Positions 8,215 through 16,496 of a stretch of DNA of 64,000 nucleotides are shown here, piece after piece. The notes below the pieces were generated by a model, which saw nothing but the letters and a program-made list of their open reading frames with translations, was not told the origin of the DNA and ran no database searches. How positions within the stretch are numbered: position 1 is the first letter of the stretch; the number at the start of each line of letters is the position of its first letter. This stretch comes from Trebonia sp050013875 (GTDB lineage Bacteria > Actinomycetota > Actinomycetes > Streptosporangiales > Streptosporangiaceae). Location: contig JBEKEK010000001.1 of NCBI GenBank assembly GCA_050013875.1, forward strand, positions 62,001-126,000, given 5' to 3'. The translations under genes and the position numbers were made by a program.

Positions 8215-9386
8215 GACAGGCCGTCCTTTCCGAGCACGGAAACGCCGATAGCCGATAGGTAGCCACCTGAGCCCGCCGCGACGGCGATCTCGCAGTCGGG
8301 AACCTGCACCTCGCCGGCCTGCCCGCGAATTTGGCGCACCGCTTCGGCCAGCAGGAACATGCCGCGCAGGCCTGGATGGCAGGACGACAGCCCGCCGCCG
8401 TCAGTGTTCATGGGCAGTCGGCCTCCGCGCCGCAGCGCTCCCGATTCGGCCAGCGCACCGCCTTCGCCGCGCCCGCAGAAGCCGAGGCTCTCAAGCAGCA
8501 GGATGCAGGTGATGGTGAAACTGTCGTACAGCATCACCAGGTCGACGTCGTCGGGCTTGATGCCAGCGCGCGCGAACGCCTCCGGGCCGGCCTTAGCCCC
8601 GGCGGTGGTGGTCAGGTCGGGATCCTGACTGAAGTTCCAGTGCGTCTGGCGGCCGGCGCTGCCGAGGACGTAGACCGGGGGCTGGTTGAGATCGCGGGCT
8701 CGCTCCTCGGTCGTCACGATGATCGCGGCGCCTCCGTCGGTGACGGCACAGCAGTCAAGCAGGTGCAGCGGCTCGGATACAACCCGCGAGTTCAGCACAT
8801 CCTCGACCGAAATCGGCTTACGGTACCTGGCCTTCGGGTTGAAGCCCGCGAACTCCCGCACGCCCACCGCCACCGCGGCCAGCTGCTCCGGCGTGGTGCC
8901 GAACTCATGCATATGGCGCATGGCGGCCATGGCGTAGTTCGACACGGTGGTGGTTCCGTAGAACGTCTCGTACTGAGCGCTGTCATGTGCATTGCGCGAG
9001 TAACCGGTGCCCAGGCTCCGCCCCATTCGGGTGAGGAAGTCCGACCCGTAGGTAATCAGCACGGTCTCCGCCATTCCCGAGCGGATGGCCGCCTCCGCGT
9101 GCTGCAAGTGGAACTCGGCGGCGGATCCGCCGGTGTAGGTGCCGTCGACCCACCGCGGGTCCAGCCCCAGGTAGTCCACCATCTCCGGCAGCTCGAAGCC
9201 GGGCACGCCGGGGATCCACGGCTCAGCCATGAAGTAGCCGTCAATGTCGGCCTTCTGCACGCCGGAATCCGCAAGCGCCCGCTGGAAAGACTGGACATGG
9301 TGGCCGCGCGTATCGAGATGCGGTGCGACTGGGGCGTCGGACAATCCGATACCGCAGATAACCGGTGTTCGCGACTTGTCTCTCAT
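8211..9386 (-). CDS. SCP2-type thiolase / lipid-transfer protein (possible retro-aldolase)
   Basis: About 391 residues with ATG at 9386; a GTG 42 nt upstream is an alternative. The fold markers of the thiolase superfamily are present (DCCAVTDGGAAIIV, GGGLSSCHPGLRG, and a C-terminal AAGSGGYLSAIG). The usual C-terminal CxG cysteine loop of true thiolases reads AGSGG, so the second catalytic Cys appears absent, as in Ltp-type aldolases. Overlap with the DUF35 gene supports the thiolase-like/DUF35 complex seen in cholesterol side-chain retro-aldol cleavage. It is preceded by the acyl-CoA ligase gene with a gap of about 46 nt. Confidence 0.85.
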   Translation of the reverse strand: MRDKSRTPVICGIGLSDAPVAPHLDTRGHHVQSFQRALADSGVQKADIDGYFMAEPWIPGVPGFELPEMVDYLGLDPRWVDGTYTGGSAAEFHLQHAEAAIRSGMAETVLITYGSDFLTRMGRSLGTGYSRNAHDSAQYETFYGTTTVSNYAMAAMRHMHEFGTTPEQLAAVAVGVREFAGFNPKARYRKPISVEDVLNSRVVSEPLHLLDCCAVTDGGAAIIVTTEERARDLNQPPVYVLGSAGRQTHWNFSQDPDLTTTAGAKAGPEAFARAGIKPDDVDLVMLYDSFTITCILLLESLGFCGRGEGGALAESGALRRGGRLPMNTDGGGLSSCHPGLRGMFLLAEAVRQIRGQAGEVQVPDCEIAVAAGSGGYLSAIGVSVLGKDGLS

Positions 9387-9432
9387 AGACCGCGCACCTT
9401 CGCGTTCCCGGCCCGCTCGCTGCCGCACGACA

Positions 9433-11115
9433 TCAATTGCCCGCTCCTTCTGCTGTCTTCCGCGCCTGCCGGTAGAGCAGGAGCTCTTGCTTTTTCAGCT
9501 TTCCCGACACCGACTGAGGGAGCGCGTCAAGCACGTGCCACTCGACCGGGATCTTCTGCTTAGCGAACTTGAGCTGATTGAGGTGATCGACCAGCTCGTG
9601 GGGGCCGTGCCATTCCCGCGGCTCCCGCAGCGTGACGAACGCGCCCACGATCTCGCCCAGCCGGTCATCGGGCAGCCCGACCACCGCGGCCTGGTCGACC
9701 GTCGGGTGCGACGCGATCGCGTTCTCGATGTCACGCGCCGAGAATTTCTCGCCGGCCCGGTTGATGATGTCCTTGACCCGTCCGGAGATCGTCAGCCAGC
9801 CCTGTTCATCGACCGTGCCGACGTCTCCGGTGTAGAACCAGCCATCGGCGTCTATCTGGGCCGCCGTTGCCCGCGGGTCGGTGTAGCCGATCAGCAGCTG
9901 CGGGCTGCGGATTCGCAGTTCCCCGTGGACACCGGGTGGCAGCGGCTTCCGGTCGTCGCCGACCGCCTCCATCTCCGATCCGAACCCGACCTTGGCGTCG
10001 AAGTTCGACCGGCGGTCCAGGTCAGCGGACACGCTGGAGTAGGTGACCCCGCCAGCGGTCTCGGTCATGCCGTAAGCGCGGAAGGCCCCGACCCCGAGCT
10101 GTTCCGCCTCGCGGACCAGGTGCGGCGGCGTGGGAGCGCCACCGGACATGAAGACGGTGAGGCGGTGCTTGCTGTACCGCCCGGTTCGGTAGACCGACAC
10201 CAGATCGTGCAGGAACACCGCCGCGCCAGTGGTGAACGTGCATCGTTCGCGCTCGATGAGGGCCGCGGCTTGCTCCGCGTTCCACTCCGGCATGATCACC
10301 ACCCGGGCCCCAAGCGACGCCGGCCACAGGATCCCGCTGTTGAACCCGGCCAGGTGCGAGAGCGGGGCGCACGCGAAGAACACGGTCTCCGAGCTCAGCT
10401 GGGTGGCCAGCCGGAGGCTCCGGGCGTTGGAGATGAAGCTCCGCGAGGACAGCATCACCCCTTTGGGGTTGGAGGTGGTTCCCGAGGTATAGAGGATCAG
10501 CGCGCACTGGTCGGCGGGAAGCGGGGACGGGAGGTTTTGCTCGTCCGCGCGGCTCGTCTTGTCCGGGAACGCCTCCCACCCCGGTTCCTCGCCCCCGACG
10601 ACGATCTTGCACCGGACGGCCAGACCCGTGGTCGTCAGCTGGCCGTCGATCTCCCTGGCAGGGAAGCGGTCGCGGAAACGGGCCGCGGTGATAACGGCGG
10701 CGGGACGGCAGTCACTAACGATGTGCCGCAGTTCGTGTTCGCGGTAGATAGGCACGATGGGAGCGGCCACGGCACCAATGCGGAACGCCGCCACCTGCGC
10801 GAGCAGCGCCTCGATCCGGTTTGGCATCTGAATGAGGACTCGGTCGCCGCGACGGACGCCGCGGTCGGCAAGCTGGGCGCCCAGCGCGCAGGCCCAGCCC
10901 GAGAACTCGGAGTAAGTGAGGCGCTCGTCACCGATCTGCACGAATTCCCGGTCTGGCCAGCGCTGCGCGTTGCTGGCGAGCAGCCAGCCGAGCCGCTCCT
11001 GCGTCCACAGGCCGTTGCCGCGGTAGAAACCCCCGCGCTCCGCGGCCTTGTCGAACCTGGGCGGCGGCAGTACGCCGGGCTGCTGGCCGGAATCCGCCCG
11101 GGTGGACCGGTTCAC
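9433..11115 (-). CDS. AMP-forming acyl-CoA synthetase
   Basis: A 560-residue ANL-superfamily ligase. The P-loop LYTSGTTSNPKG, the YGMTETAGG motif, the WFYTGD motif and the hinge GRVKDIINRAGEKF are intact; the C-terminal catalytic Lys region VSGKLKKQEL is also present. It starts at GTG 11115, overlapping the stop of the SDR gene (GTGA). It likely activates a carboxylic acid intermediate as its CoA thioester before dehydrogenation by the operon's acyl-CoA dehydrogenase. The substrate is not predictable from motifs. Confidence 0.9.
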   Translation of the reverse strand: MNRSTRADSGQQPGVLPPPRFDKAAERGGFYRGNGLWTQERLGWLLASNAQRWPDREFVQIGDERLTYSEFSGWACALGAQLADRGVRRGDRVLIQMPNRIEALLAQVAAFRIGAVAAPIVPIYREHELRHIVSDCRPAAVITAARFRDRFPAREIDGQLTTTGLAVRCKIVVGGEEPGWEAFPDKTSRADEQNLPSPLPADQCALILYTSGTTSNPKGVMLSSRSFISNARSLRLATQLSSETVFFACAPLSHLAGFNSGILWPASLGARVVIMPEWNAEQAAALIERERCTFTTGAAVFLHDLVSVYRTGRYSKHRLTVFMSGGAPTPPHLVREAEQLGVGAFRAYGMTETAGGVTYSSVSADLDRRSNFDAKVGFGSEMEAVGDDRKPLPPGVHGELRIRSPQLLIGYTDPRATAAQIDADGWFYTGDVGTVDEQGWLTISGRVKDIINRAGEKFSARDIENAIASHPTVDQAAVVGLPDDRLGEIVGAFVTLREPREWHGPHELVDHLNQLKFAKQKIPVEWHVLDALPQSVSGKLKKQELLLYRQARKTAEGAGN

Positions 11116-12008
11116 TGGTACTCCTCGAACGGACGGTTGGTCATCGGGGCGCCCTTGCCGAGCTCGGGAACACGGCGTGCGAGCTCATGGTCGGTCCAAG
11201 GCTGGTCGGAGACGATCTCAGCCATCGGCGACCACATCTGCATCCTCTTCACGGTGGCCCCGTAGACGACGAAGACCTGGCCGTTGATGTCGGCCGACTC
11301 CGGGCCGGCCAGGTAGGTGACGAAGGGCGGGATGGCATCTGGATCCCAGTTGTCTACTTCGCCTGGCCTGGCCGCCATGCCCTCGACGACCCCCGCGGTC
11401 ATCCCGGTTCTGGCTCGCGGGCAGATCGCGTTCGCGGTGACGCCGTAGCGGTCAAGTTCGCGCCCGGCGACGACTGCCATCGCCGCGATGCCGGCCTTCG
11501 CGGCGGAGTAGTTGATCTGGCCGTCGTGCCCGAACAGTCCCGCCTCCGACGACGTGGCGATGATCCGCCCGTAGACGGGCGCCCCGGCGGCCTTCGACCG
11601 CGCACGCCAGTGCGCTGCCGCGAAGTGCATGGGTCCGAAGTGCCCGCCGAGATGCACCTTGACGACGGCATCCCACTCATCGGCGGACATGTTCACCAAG
11701 GTGCGGTCCCGCACGATGCCCGCGTTGCAGACCAGGACGTCCAGTTCGCCGTCATGGTCGATGGCCTGGGCGATCAGTCGCTGCGCGCCGTACCAGTCGG
11801 AAACGTCATCGAAGTTGGCCTCGGCCGAACCTCCCGCGCCGCGGATCTCCTCGGCCACCCGTGCGGCCGGACGCTGCCCGGTGCCGTCGCTGGCCACGTC
11901 GTTGACAACGACGTGGGCACCCGCCCGTGCCAGTGCCAGCGCCTCGCTCCGCCCGATCCCGGCTCCGCCGCCGGTGACGATGGCGGTGCGCCCCTCGAGA
12001 TCAACCAC
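11112..12008 (-). CDS. short-chain dehydrogenase/reductase (beta-hydroxyacyl-CoA dehydrogenase type)
   Basis: A 298-residue classical SDR: TGGGAGIG cofactor loop (12-19), VCNAG, Ser153/154, and YSAAK with Tyr167 and Lys171. The C-terminal extension of about 60 residues and the IRGAGGSAEAN segment resemble the SDR half of peroxisomal 17-beta-HSD4/FabG-like (3R)-hydroxyacyl-CoA dehydrogenases. GTG start at 12008, with GGTGAG upstream. It sits 6 nt after the acyl-CoA dehydrogenase stop and overlaps the ligase start, so it belongs to one tightly coupled operon. Confidence 0.88.
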   Translation of the reverse strand: MVDLEGRTAIVTGGGAGIGRSEALALARAGAHVVVNDVASDGTGQRPAARVAEEIRGAGGSAEANFDDVSDWYGAQRLIAQAIDHDGELDVLVCNAGIVRDRTLVNMSADEWDAVVKVHLGGHFGPMHFAAAHWRARSKAAGAPVYGRIIATSSEAGLFGHDGQINYSAAKAGIAAMAVVAGRELDRYGVTANAICPRARTGMTAGVVEGMAARPGEVDNWDPDAIPPFVTYLAGPESADINGQVFVVYGATVKRMQMWSPMAEIVSDQPWTDHELARRVPELGKGAPMTNRPFEEYQ

Positions 12009-12014
12009 GATCTC

Positions 12015-13238
12015 TCACCTTCTGTCCTCCGCCTGTTGCGTTTCGTGAGTTCCCGGTGGTCCATCCTGGACGCCGGGTAAGAACGAGCGCGGCAGCCCCC
12101 GAGACTCCGCGAGCATGTTCCTGGCCATCTCCTCGGTGATGGGAGCGATCCGGAACAGGCGCGAGTCCCGCCAGTAGCGCTGCATGTCGGTCTCCATGGA
12201 GTAGCCCATGCCGCCGAGGATCTGGATCCCGTAGTCGGCCGCGCGGTTCGCGTAGCCGGCCGACACCAGGTGCGCGAGTGTGGCCTCGACGCCACACGGC
12301 CGGTCCTGTGACTGGAGCCAGGCCGCGCGCAGGATCAGCAGCTCGCTCTGGTGCTGCCAGGCCACCATCTCGGCCACCTTCTCCTGGAGCGCCTGGAAAT
12401 GGCCAATCGGCTGCCCGAAGGCGCTCCTTGTCTTCAGGTACTCGACAGCGTCCTCCAGCACGCCGTCGAGGATGCCGAGGGCAAACGACGCGGTCAGGAT
12501 GCGCTCGTTGTTGAGGGTCGGCAGCAGTTGGTGCCAGCCGCGGCCCTCCGCCCCGACCAGCAGATCCTCGGGAACGAAAACGTTGTCGTAGAAGACCTCG
12601 CAGGAGCTGAAGCTGCGCATGCCCAGCTTGGGGATCGGCCTGATCTCAATGCCGTGCGCGTCGGCGGGCACGATGAGGCTGGTCAGGTCGGAGCGCTGGC
12701 CGTCCGATTCCGCGCGCCGCCCGAGGACGACGAAGTAGTCAGCCGCCGTCGCCCCCGAGGTCCACACCTTCTGGCCGTTCACCCGCCAGCCTCCGCTGAC
12801 CCGCGTGACGGTGCTCCGCATCGCGCCAAGGAGGTCTGTGCCACCCGACGGCTCGGTGATCGAGATCGCGAACCGGATCTCGCCCTGAGCCAGTTTCGGC
12901 AGGAACCGCTGCTTCTGCGCCTCGGTGCCGTAGCGCATCAGGGTCTTCCCCCCGGCGAACGACGAAACCCCCCAGACGCCTGCCAGCCCGCCGAGCGTGC
13001 GGGCCAGCTCACGCGCGAGGGTGGACTGCGTAACGGAGTCGCCGCCCTGGCCGCCGTACTCCTCCGCGATGCCAATGCCGTGAAACCCCGAGGCGGCGAG
13101 ATCCTTCCACAACTCGTAGGGGAACTGCCCCTCAAGCGCCTCAAGCTCGCGGGCCCGGTGCTTTGGGTAGTTCTTCGCCACCCAGTCATGGGCCATGTCC
13201 CGGAAGGCGATCTGTTCCTCGGAAAGGTCGAAGTCCAT
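12015..13238 (-). CDS. acyl-CoA dehydrogenase
   Basis: A 407-residue FAD-dependent acyl-CoA dehydrogenase. N-terminal helical domain, middle beta domain (ISITEPSGGTDL, WTSGATAADYFVVLGR) and C-terminal domain with QILGGMGYSMETDMQRYWRD are in order; the Glu in YSMETD is at the catalytic-base position. The ATG at 13238 has GGAAGGAA upstream. It is first in the six-gene operon running to 6465 and is divergent from the ABC-importer operon, with two AT-rich elements in the shared intergenic region. Confidence 0.9.
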   Translation of the reverse strand: MDFDLSEEQIAFRDMAHDWVAKNYPKHRARELEALEGQFPYELWKDLAASGFHGIGIAEEYGGQGGDSVTQSTLARELARTLGGLAGVWGVSSFAGGKTLMRYGTEAQKQRFLPKLAQGEIRFAISITEPSGGTDLLGAMRSTVTRVSGGWRVNGQKVWTSGATAADYFVVLGRRAESDGQRSDLTSLIVPADAHGIEIRPIPKLGMRSFSSCEVFYDNVFVPEDLLVGAEGRGWHQLLPTLNNERILTASFALGILDGVLEDAVEYLKTRSAFGQPIGHFQALQEKVAEMVAWQHQSELLILRAAWLQSQDRPCGVEATLAHLVSAGYANRAADYGIQILGGMGYSMETDMQRYWRDSRLFRIAPITEEMARNMLAESRGLPRSFLPGVQDGPPGTHETQQAEDRR

Positions 13239-13311
13239 CGCGTTCCTTCCTGCCTCAGTGCTCTCGGAGCTGGCCGACCTGATGAGCTGCGACGACGGCG
13301 AGCGCCGGGCT

Positions 13312-13328
13312 TTACTTCATCATGTTAA
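13312..13328 (-). promoter_or_regulatory. candidate MarR operator S3 (TTAACATGATGAAGTAA on minus strand)
   Basis: Located about 75-90 bp upstream of the acyl-CoA dehydrogenase start and reading in its direction. It matches 12 of 17 positions of the consensus, with the TTAACAT half fully conserved. A weaker member of the repeated family. Confidence 0.4.
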
Positions 13329-13582
13329 ATAACCATGCCGTCTTTTCGGCGAGTTGTCCAGAGGTGGCGGCCACAACGAGCCCCACACGGCCGGGCCGTG
13401 GGCTCGATCCGCACGGCTCGATCACCTTGGCGCCCTCCGAATCAAACGTTAGCGCTGGCCAACGCCGCCTCGGGTTGTACGGCCGGGAATCAGCCGCATC
13501 GCCGCCGACGGCAAGGTCTCGTTACAAAAATGTTACGCACAGACGGGTTGACGATGATCGTGACGCGGGTCACTGTCTTAAC

Positions 13583-13599
13583 TTAACACAGCTAAATAA
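13583..13599 (+). promoter_or_regulatory. candidate MarR operator S2 (TTAACACAGCTAAATAA)
   Basis: Located about 70-85 bp upstream of the ABC substrate-binding protein start. It keeps the TTAAC-N3-GCTAA core and lies next to a further AT-rich stretch (ACTAGGCTAAGTAT), so it probably overlaps the promoter. Confidence 0.5.
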
Positions 13600-13666
13600 C
13601 TAGGCTAAGTATCGCGATAGCTGCTCCCGACGGTCACTCAGGCCGCCGGAGCGAGAAGGGTTCTGT

Positions 13667-14863
13667 ATGTTCAGAGCACTCGGCAGGCCCCGGGCCGCGG
13701 CAACGCTGCTGGTGGCCGGTCTCCTTGCGGCCACCGTGGCAGCCTGCTCATCCGCATCAAGCACCACTTCGGCATCGAGTTCGGCGACGGCCGCGAGCAC
13801 GGCGGGCGCGGCGAGCACAGCGGGCGCGGGTTCATCCAGCGTCGCCGCCGCGCAGGCCTACGCGGCGCCTTATCTCAAGGCGCCGGCGAGCATTGGCATC
13901 ACGTCAGCGCTGAAGTCGAAGCCCCCGGCCGGCAAGCTCCTCGTGAAGCTGATCTACCCCACCCCGACCGAGCAGGCGGCGTCCCAGTACACGGCCGAGG
14001 CCGCCGCGATGATCGGCTGGAAGTACAAGGCGATCACGATCGCGGCGACACCGGAGGGAATCCAGCAGGCGTTCGAGTCGGCGCTGCAGCTCAGTCCGGC
14101 GCCAGCCGTCATCGAAGAGGCGGGCTACGACGTCGCGACCTTCAAGTCGCAGTTGGCCGAGGCCAAGCAGCGCGGAATCAAAGTGATCACGGACTCGGCG
14201 ACGGCGCCCGCGGGGCCGGACGGCATCAGCGCCACACTCAACGCCCCTGGCGCCGCCTACACCGACGGCAAGATCCTGGCCGCCTACGTGATCGGGGAGA
14301 GCAACGGCAACGTCCATGCCGCCTCGTTCAACATTTCCTCGATCACCGTCATCAACAACTTCGTGACCGGCTTCCAGGCCGGGCTCAAGGAATGGTGTTC
14401 CTCCTGCACCGACATGGTGGTGAACCAGCAGGAGAGCGATCTGGGGACGGACCTACCGCAGAACGTGGTCAGCGCCCTGCAGGCCAACCCGACGGTCAAC
14501 TACGCCGTCTTCAGCTTCGGCGACATGACCGAGGGGGTGGACCAGGCTCTGCGGGCGGCGGGGCTGTCGAGCCGGGTGAAAATCGTCGGCCAGACCGCGG
14601 ACACCTCGAACATCGCGGCGATCAAGTCCGGGGCCGAAGACGCCTTCGTGTCCTTCAACAACCCGCTGCTTGGCTTCGAGACCGTCGATGCGGCGGCGCG
14701 GCTCACCGAGGGGATGACCGAGCCCGCCTCGACCGCGAGCTGGCTGCCCGAGCAGATCATTACCAAGGCCAATTCTGGCGCCATCCTGACGGACTCGTCC
14801 GGGCAGTACTACGGCATCCAGAACTACGCGGCCGCGTTCAAGGCCCTGTGGCATGTCGGCTAG
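13667..14863 (+). CDS. ABC transporter substrate-binding lipoprotein (CUT2/RbsB-like)
   Basis: A 398-residue lipoprotein. A signal peptide ends in the lipobox ATVAAC, with a Ser/Thr/Ala-rich linker of about 50 residues tethering the protein to the membrane. The mature part is a two-lobed type I periplasmic-binding fold (TPTEQAASQYTAEAAAMIGW, PEGIQQAFESAL, SGAEDAFVSF). RbsB relatives usually bind sugars, but in catabolic islands such proteins may bind other small molecules. GAAGGG lies upstream of the ATG. It is followed by a strong hairpin, then the ATPase and permease genes. Confidence 0.88.
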   Translation: MFRALGRPRAAATLLVAGLLAATVAACSSASSTTSASSSATAASTAGAASTAGAGSSSVAAAQAYAAPYLKAPASIGITSALKSKPPAGKLLVKLIYPTPTEQAASQYTAEAAAMIGWKYKAITIAATPEGIQQAFESALQLSPAPAVIEEAGYDVATFKSQLAEAKQRGIKVITDSATAPAGPDGISATLNAPGAAYTDGKILAAYVIGESNGNVHAASFNISSITVINNFVTGFQAGLKEWCSSCTDMVVNQQESDLGTDLPQNVVSALQANPTVNYAVFSFGDMTEGVDQALRAAGLSSRVKIVGQTADTSNIAAIKSGAEDAFVSFNNPLLGFETVDAAARLTEGMTEPASTASWLPEQIITKANSGAILTDSSGQYYGIQNYAAAFKALWHVG

Positions 14864-14898
14864 CCACCGCGCTAACGCCCGACGGGCAACGGCCGACC

Positions 14899-14931
14899 CC
14901 GGCCTGCCGGCACCTCGTGCCGGCAGGCCGG
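14899..14931 (+). other. 15-bp perfect hairpin before the ABC ATPase start
   Basis: CCGGCCTGCCGGCAC and its exact inverted copy are separated by a 3-nt loop (CTC). The downstream arm runs directly into GGGAGAGG, the probable ribosome-binding site of the ATPase gene (ATG 14945). It could stabilise the binding-protein mRNA, attenuate transcription or mask the RBS, giving the usual excess of binding protein over ATPase. The structure is directly visible; the role is inferred. Confidence 0.7.
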
Positions 14932-14944
14932 GAGAGGCTGGCCG

Positions 14945-16471
14945 ATGACCGCGCCCGCGCTCGAGGTCCGCGGCCTGTCCAAGGTGTTCGGCTCGCAGCG
15001 CGCGCTCGAAGACGTTGACCTGACGATCGGGCCCGGAGAGATCCGCGCCCTCCTCGGGCAGAACGGCTCGGGCAAATCCACGCTGATCAAGATCCTGTCC
15101 GGCTTTTACAAGCCCGATGCGGGGACCGTCAGCGTGGCCGGGCGAGACCTCACGTTCGGTAACCCGGTCAGCGCCGAGCGGGCCGGCCTGCGCTTCGTCC
15201 ACCAGGACCTTGGCCTGGTGGCCGGACTCAGCGTCATCGACAACCTCGCCCTTGGGCACGGCTATACCGCTTCCTCCCGCTTCCGCATTCACTGGCGGCG
15301 GGAGGAAGCGCAGGCTCGCTCGGCACTGAAAACGCTCGGGTTCGACGTCGATCCGCGCCGCCACGTCTCCCAGCTGCCCGTCAGCCAGCGTACGGCCGTG
15401 GCGATCGCACGGGCCCTGTCGCCGCGGCGCGGGCAGACGGTCCTGCTCGTCCTTGACGAGCCGACAGCCAACCTGCCAAGCGCCGACGCGGAGGCGATCC
15501 TGCGGCTCATCCAGCGGGTAAGCGACGCTGGTGTCGGCGTCCTGTTCGTCTCGCACCACCTGGACGAACTCAGCCGGGTGGCAGACTCGGTCACTGTCTT
15601 GCGCGACGGGCAGGCCGTCGCGACCTCCGCCATGCGCGACGTCACCCAGGACACGCTGGTCCGCCTGATGACCGGCCGGGCCCTGCGGGACCAGGCCTGG
15701 CGGGCAAGCGCCCTCGGCGAGACCGCCCTGACGGCCGACGACCTCACCGGCGAAGTGGTGCGGCGGGTCGGCTTCAGCGTCCGGGCCGGCGAGATCCTCG
15801 GGATCTCGGGACTGACCGGCTCCGGCCGGGAGGAGCTGGCCGAGCTGGTCTACGGCAGCCGGCCAAGACGCGGCCGCATCACGGTCGCCGGGCGGGAGAT
15901 CCCGTCCATGGCACCGCACGTGTCCTCCGCGATGGGAATCGGCCTGGTCCCGGCGGACCGGCACGCCAACGCGATCCTGACCGACGGGAGCGTCCGCGAG
16001 AACATCGGCATCGCGAACCCCCGCCGTCACATTCGGCGGGGGGCGATCAGCCGCGGGGAAGAGAAACGGGACGTCGGCGGCTGGCTCGCCCGGCTCGCCG
16101 TCGTCCCTCAGCAGACCGAGCGGCCCGCCCTGACATTGAGCGGCGGGAACCAGCAGAAGGTCGTCCTGGCCCGCTGGCTGCGCCACGGGTCGCGGGTCCT
16201 GGTCCTCGACGATCCCACCCAGGGCATCGACATCGCCGCCAAGGCGGAGATCTACGCGCAGCTCAACGAGGTGGCGGCCAACGGAACGGCGGTGCTGCTT
16301 GTGTCAAGCGACGTCGAGGAGATCTGCCTCATATCCGATCGGGTGCTGGTGCTCCGTGAAGGGCGCTTCGTAGCCGAGTTCGCCGGGCAGGACGCCGACC
16401 CTGAGCAGGTGACCCTGGCCGGCAGCGGCACGCTGCCGGTGACGGACCTCAGCGAGAACCCGAGAACATGA
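14945..16471 (+). CDS. ABC transporter ATP-binding protein (RbsA-like, two NBDs)
   Basis: A 508-residue fused double ATPase. NBD1 has Walker A GQNGSGKST (38-46) and Walker B LLVLDEPTANL. NBD2 has the degenerate Walker A GLTGSGREEL but a good signature LSGGNQQKV and Walker B VLVLDDPTQGIDI, the typical RbsA asymmetry. NBD1's signature loop is also degenerate (LPVSQRTAV). It energises uptake with the permease at 16497 and the lipoprotein at 13667. Confidence 0.92.
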   Translation: MTAPALEVRGLSKVFGSQRALEDVDLTIGPGEIRALLGQNGSGKSTLIKILSGFYKPDAGTVSVAGRDLTFGNPVSAERAGLRFVHQDLGLVAGLSVIDNLALGHGYTASSRFRIHWRREEAQARSALKTLGFDVDPRRHVSQLPVSQRTAVAIARALSPRRGQTVLLVLDEPTANLPSADAEAILRLIQRVSDAGVGVLFVSHHLDELSRVADSVTVLRDGQAVATSAMRDVTQDTLVRLMTGRALRDQAWRASALGETALTADDLTGEVVRRVGFSVRAGEILGISGLTGSGREELAELVYGSRPRRGRITVAGREIPSMAPHVSSAMGIGLVPADRHANAILTDGSVRENIGIANPRRHIRRGAISRGEEKRDVGGWLARLAVVPQQTERPALTLSGGNQQKVVLARWLRHGSRVLVLDDPTQGIDIAAKAEIYAQLNEVAANGTAVLLVSSDVEEICLISDRVLVLREGRFVAEFAGQDADPEQVTLAGSGTLPVTDLSENPRT

Positions 16472-16496
16472 GCGAAGCCAACACGGAGGATCTTTC

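Larger units (their letters stand above)
13239..13666. other. 428-bp divergent intergenic region
   Basis: This region lies between the divergent acyl-CoA dehydrogenase and ABC-importer operons. It is clearly AT-richer than the genes and contains two operator-like elements (13312-13328 and 13583-13599). A 93-codon open frame inside it has no recognisable protein features and atypical composition, so no gene is called. Confidence 0.6.

Noticed and set aside
9244..11265. 673-codon plus-strand open frame opposite the acyl-CoA synthetase
   Set aside because: Low-complexity Arg/Gly/Pro-rich shadow of a clear ANL ligase on the minus strand.
13322..13603. 93-codon plus-strand open frame in the divergent intergenic region
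   Set aside because: Arg/Ser/Pro-rich translation with no family features; it overlaps both operator-like elements and lacks a convincing RBS.
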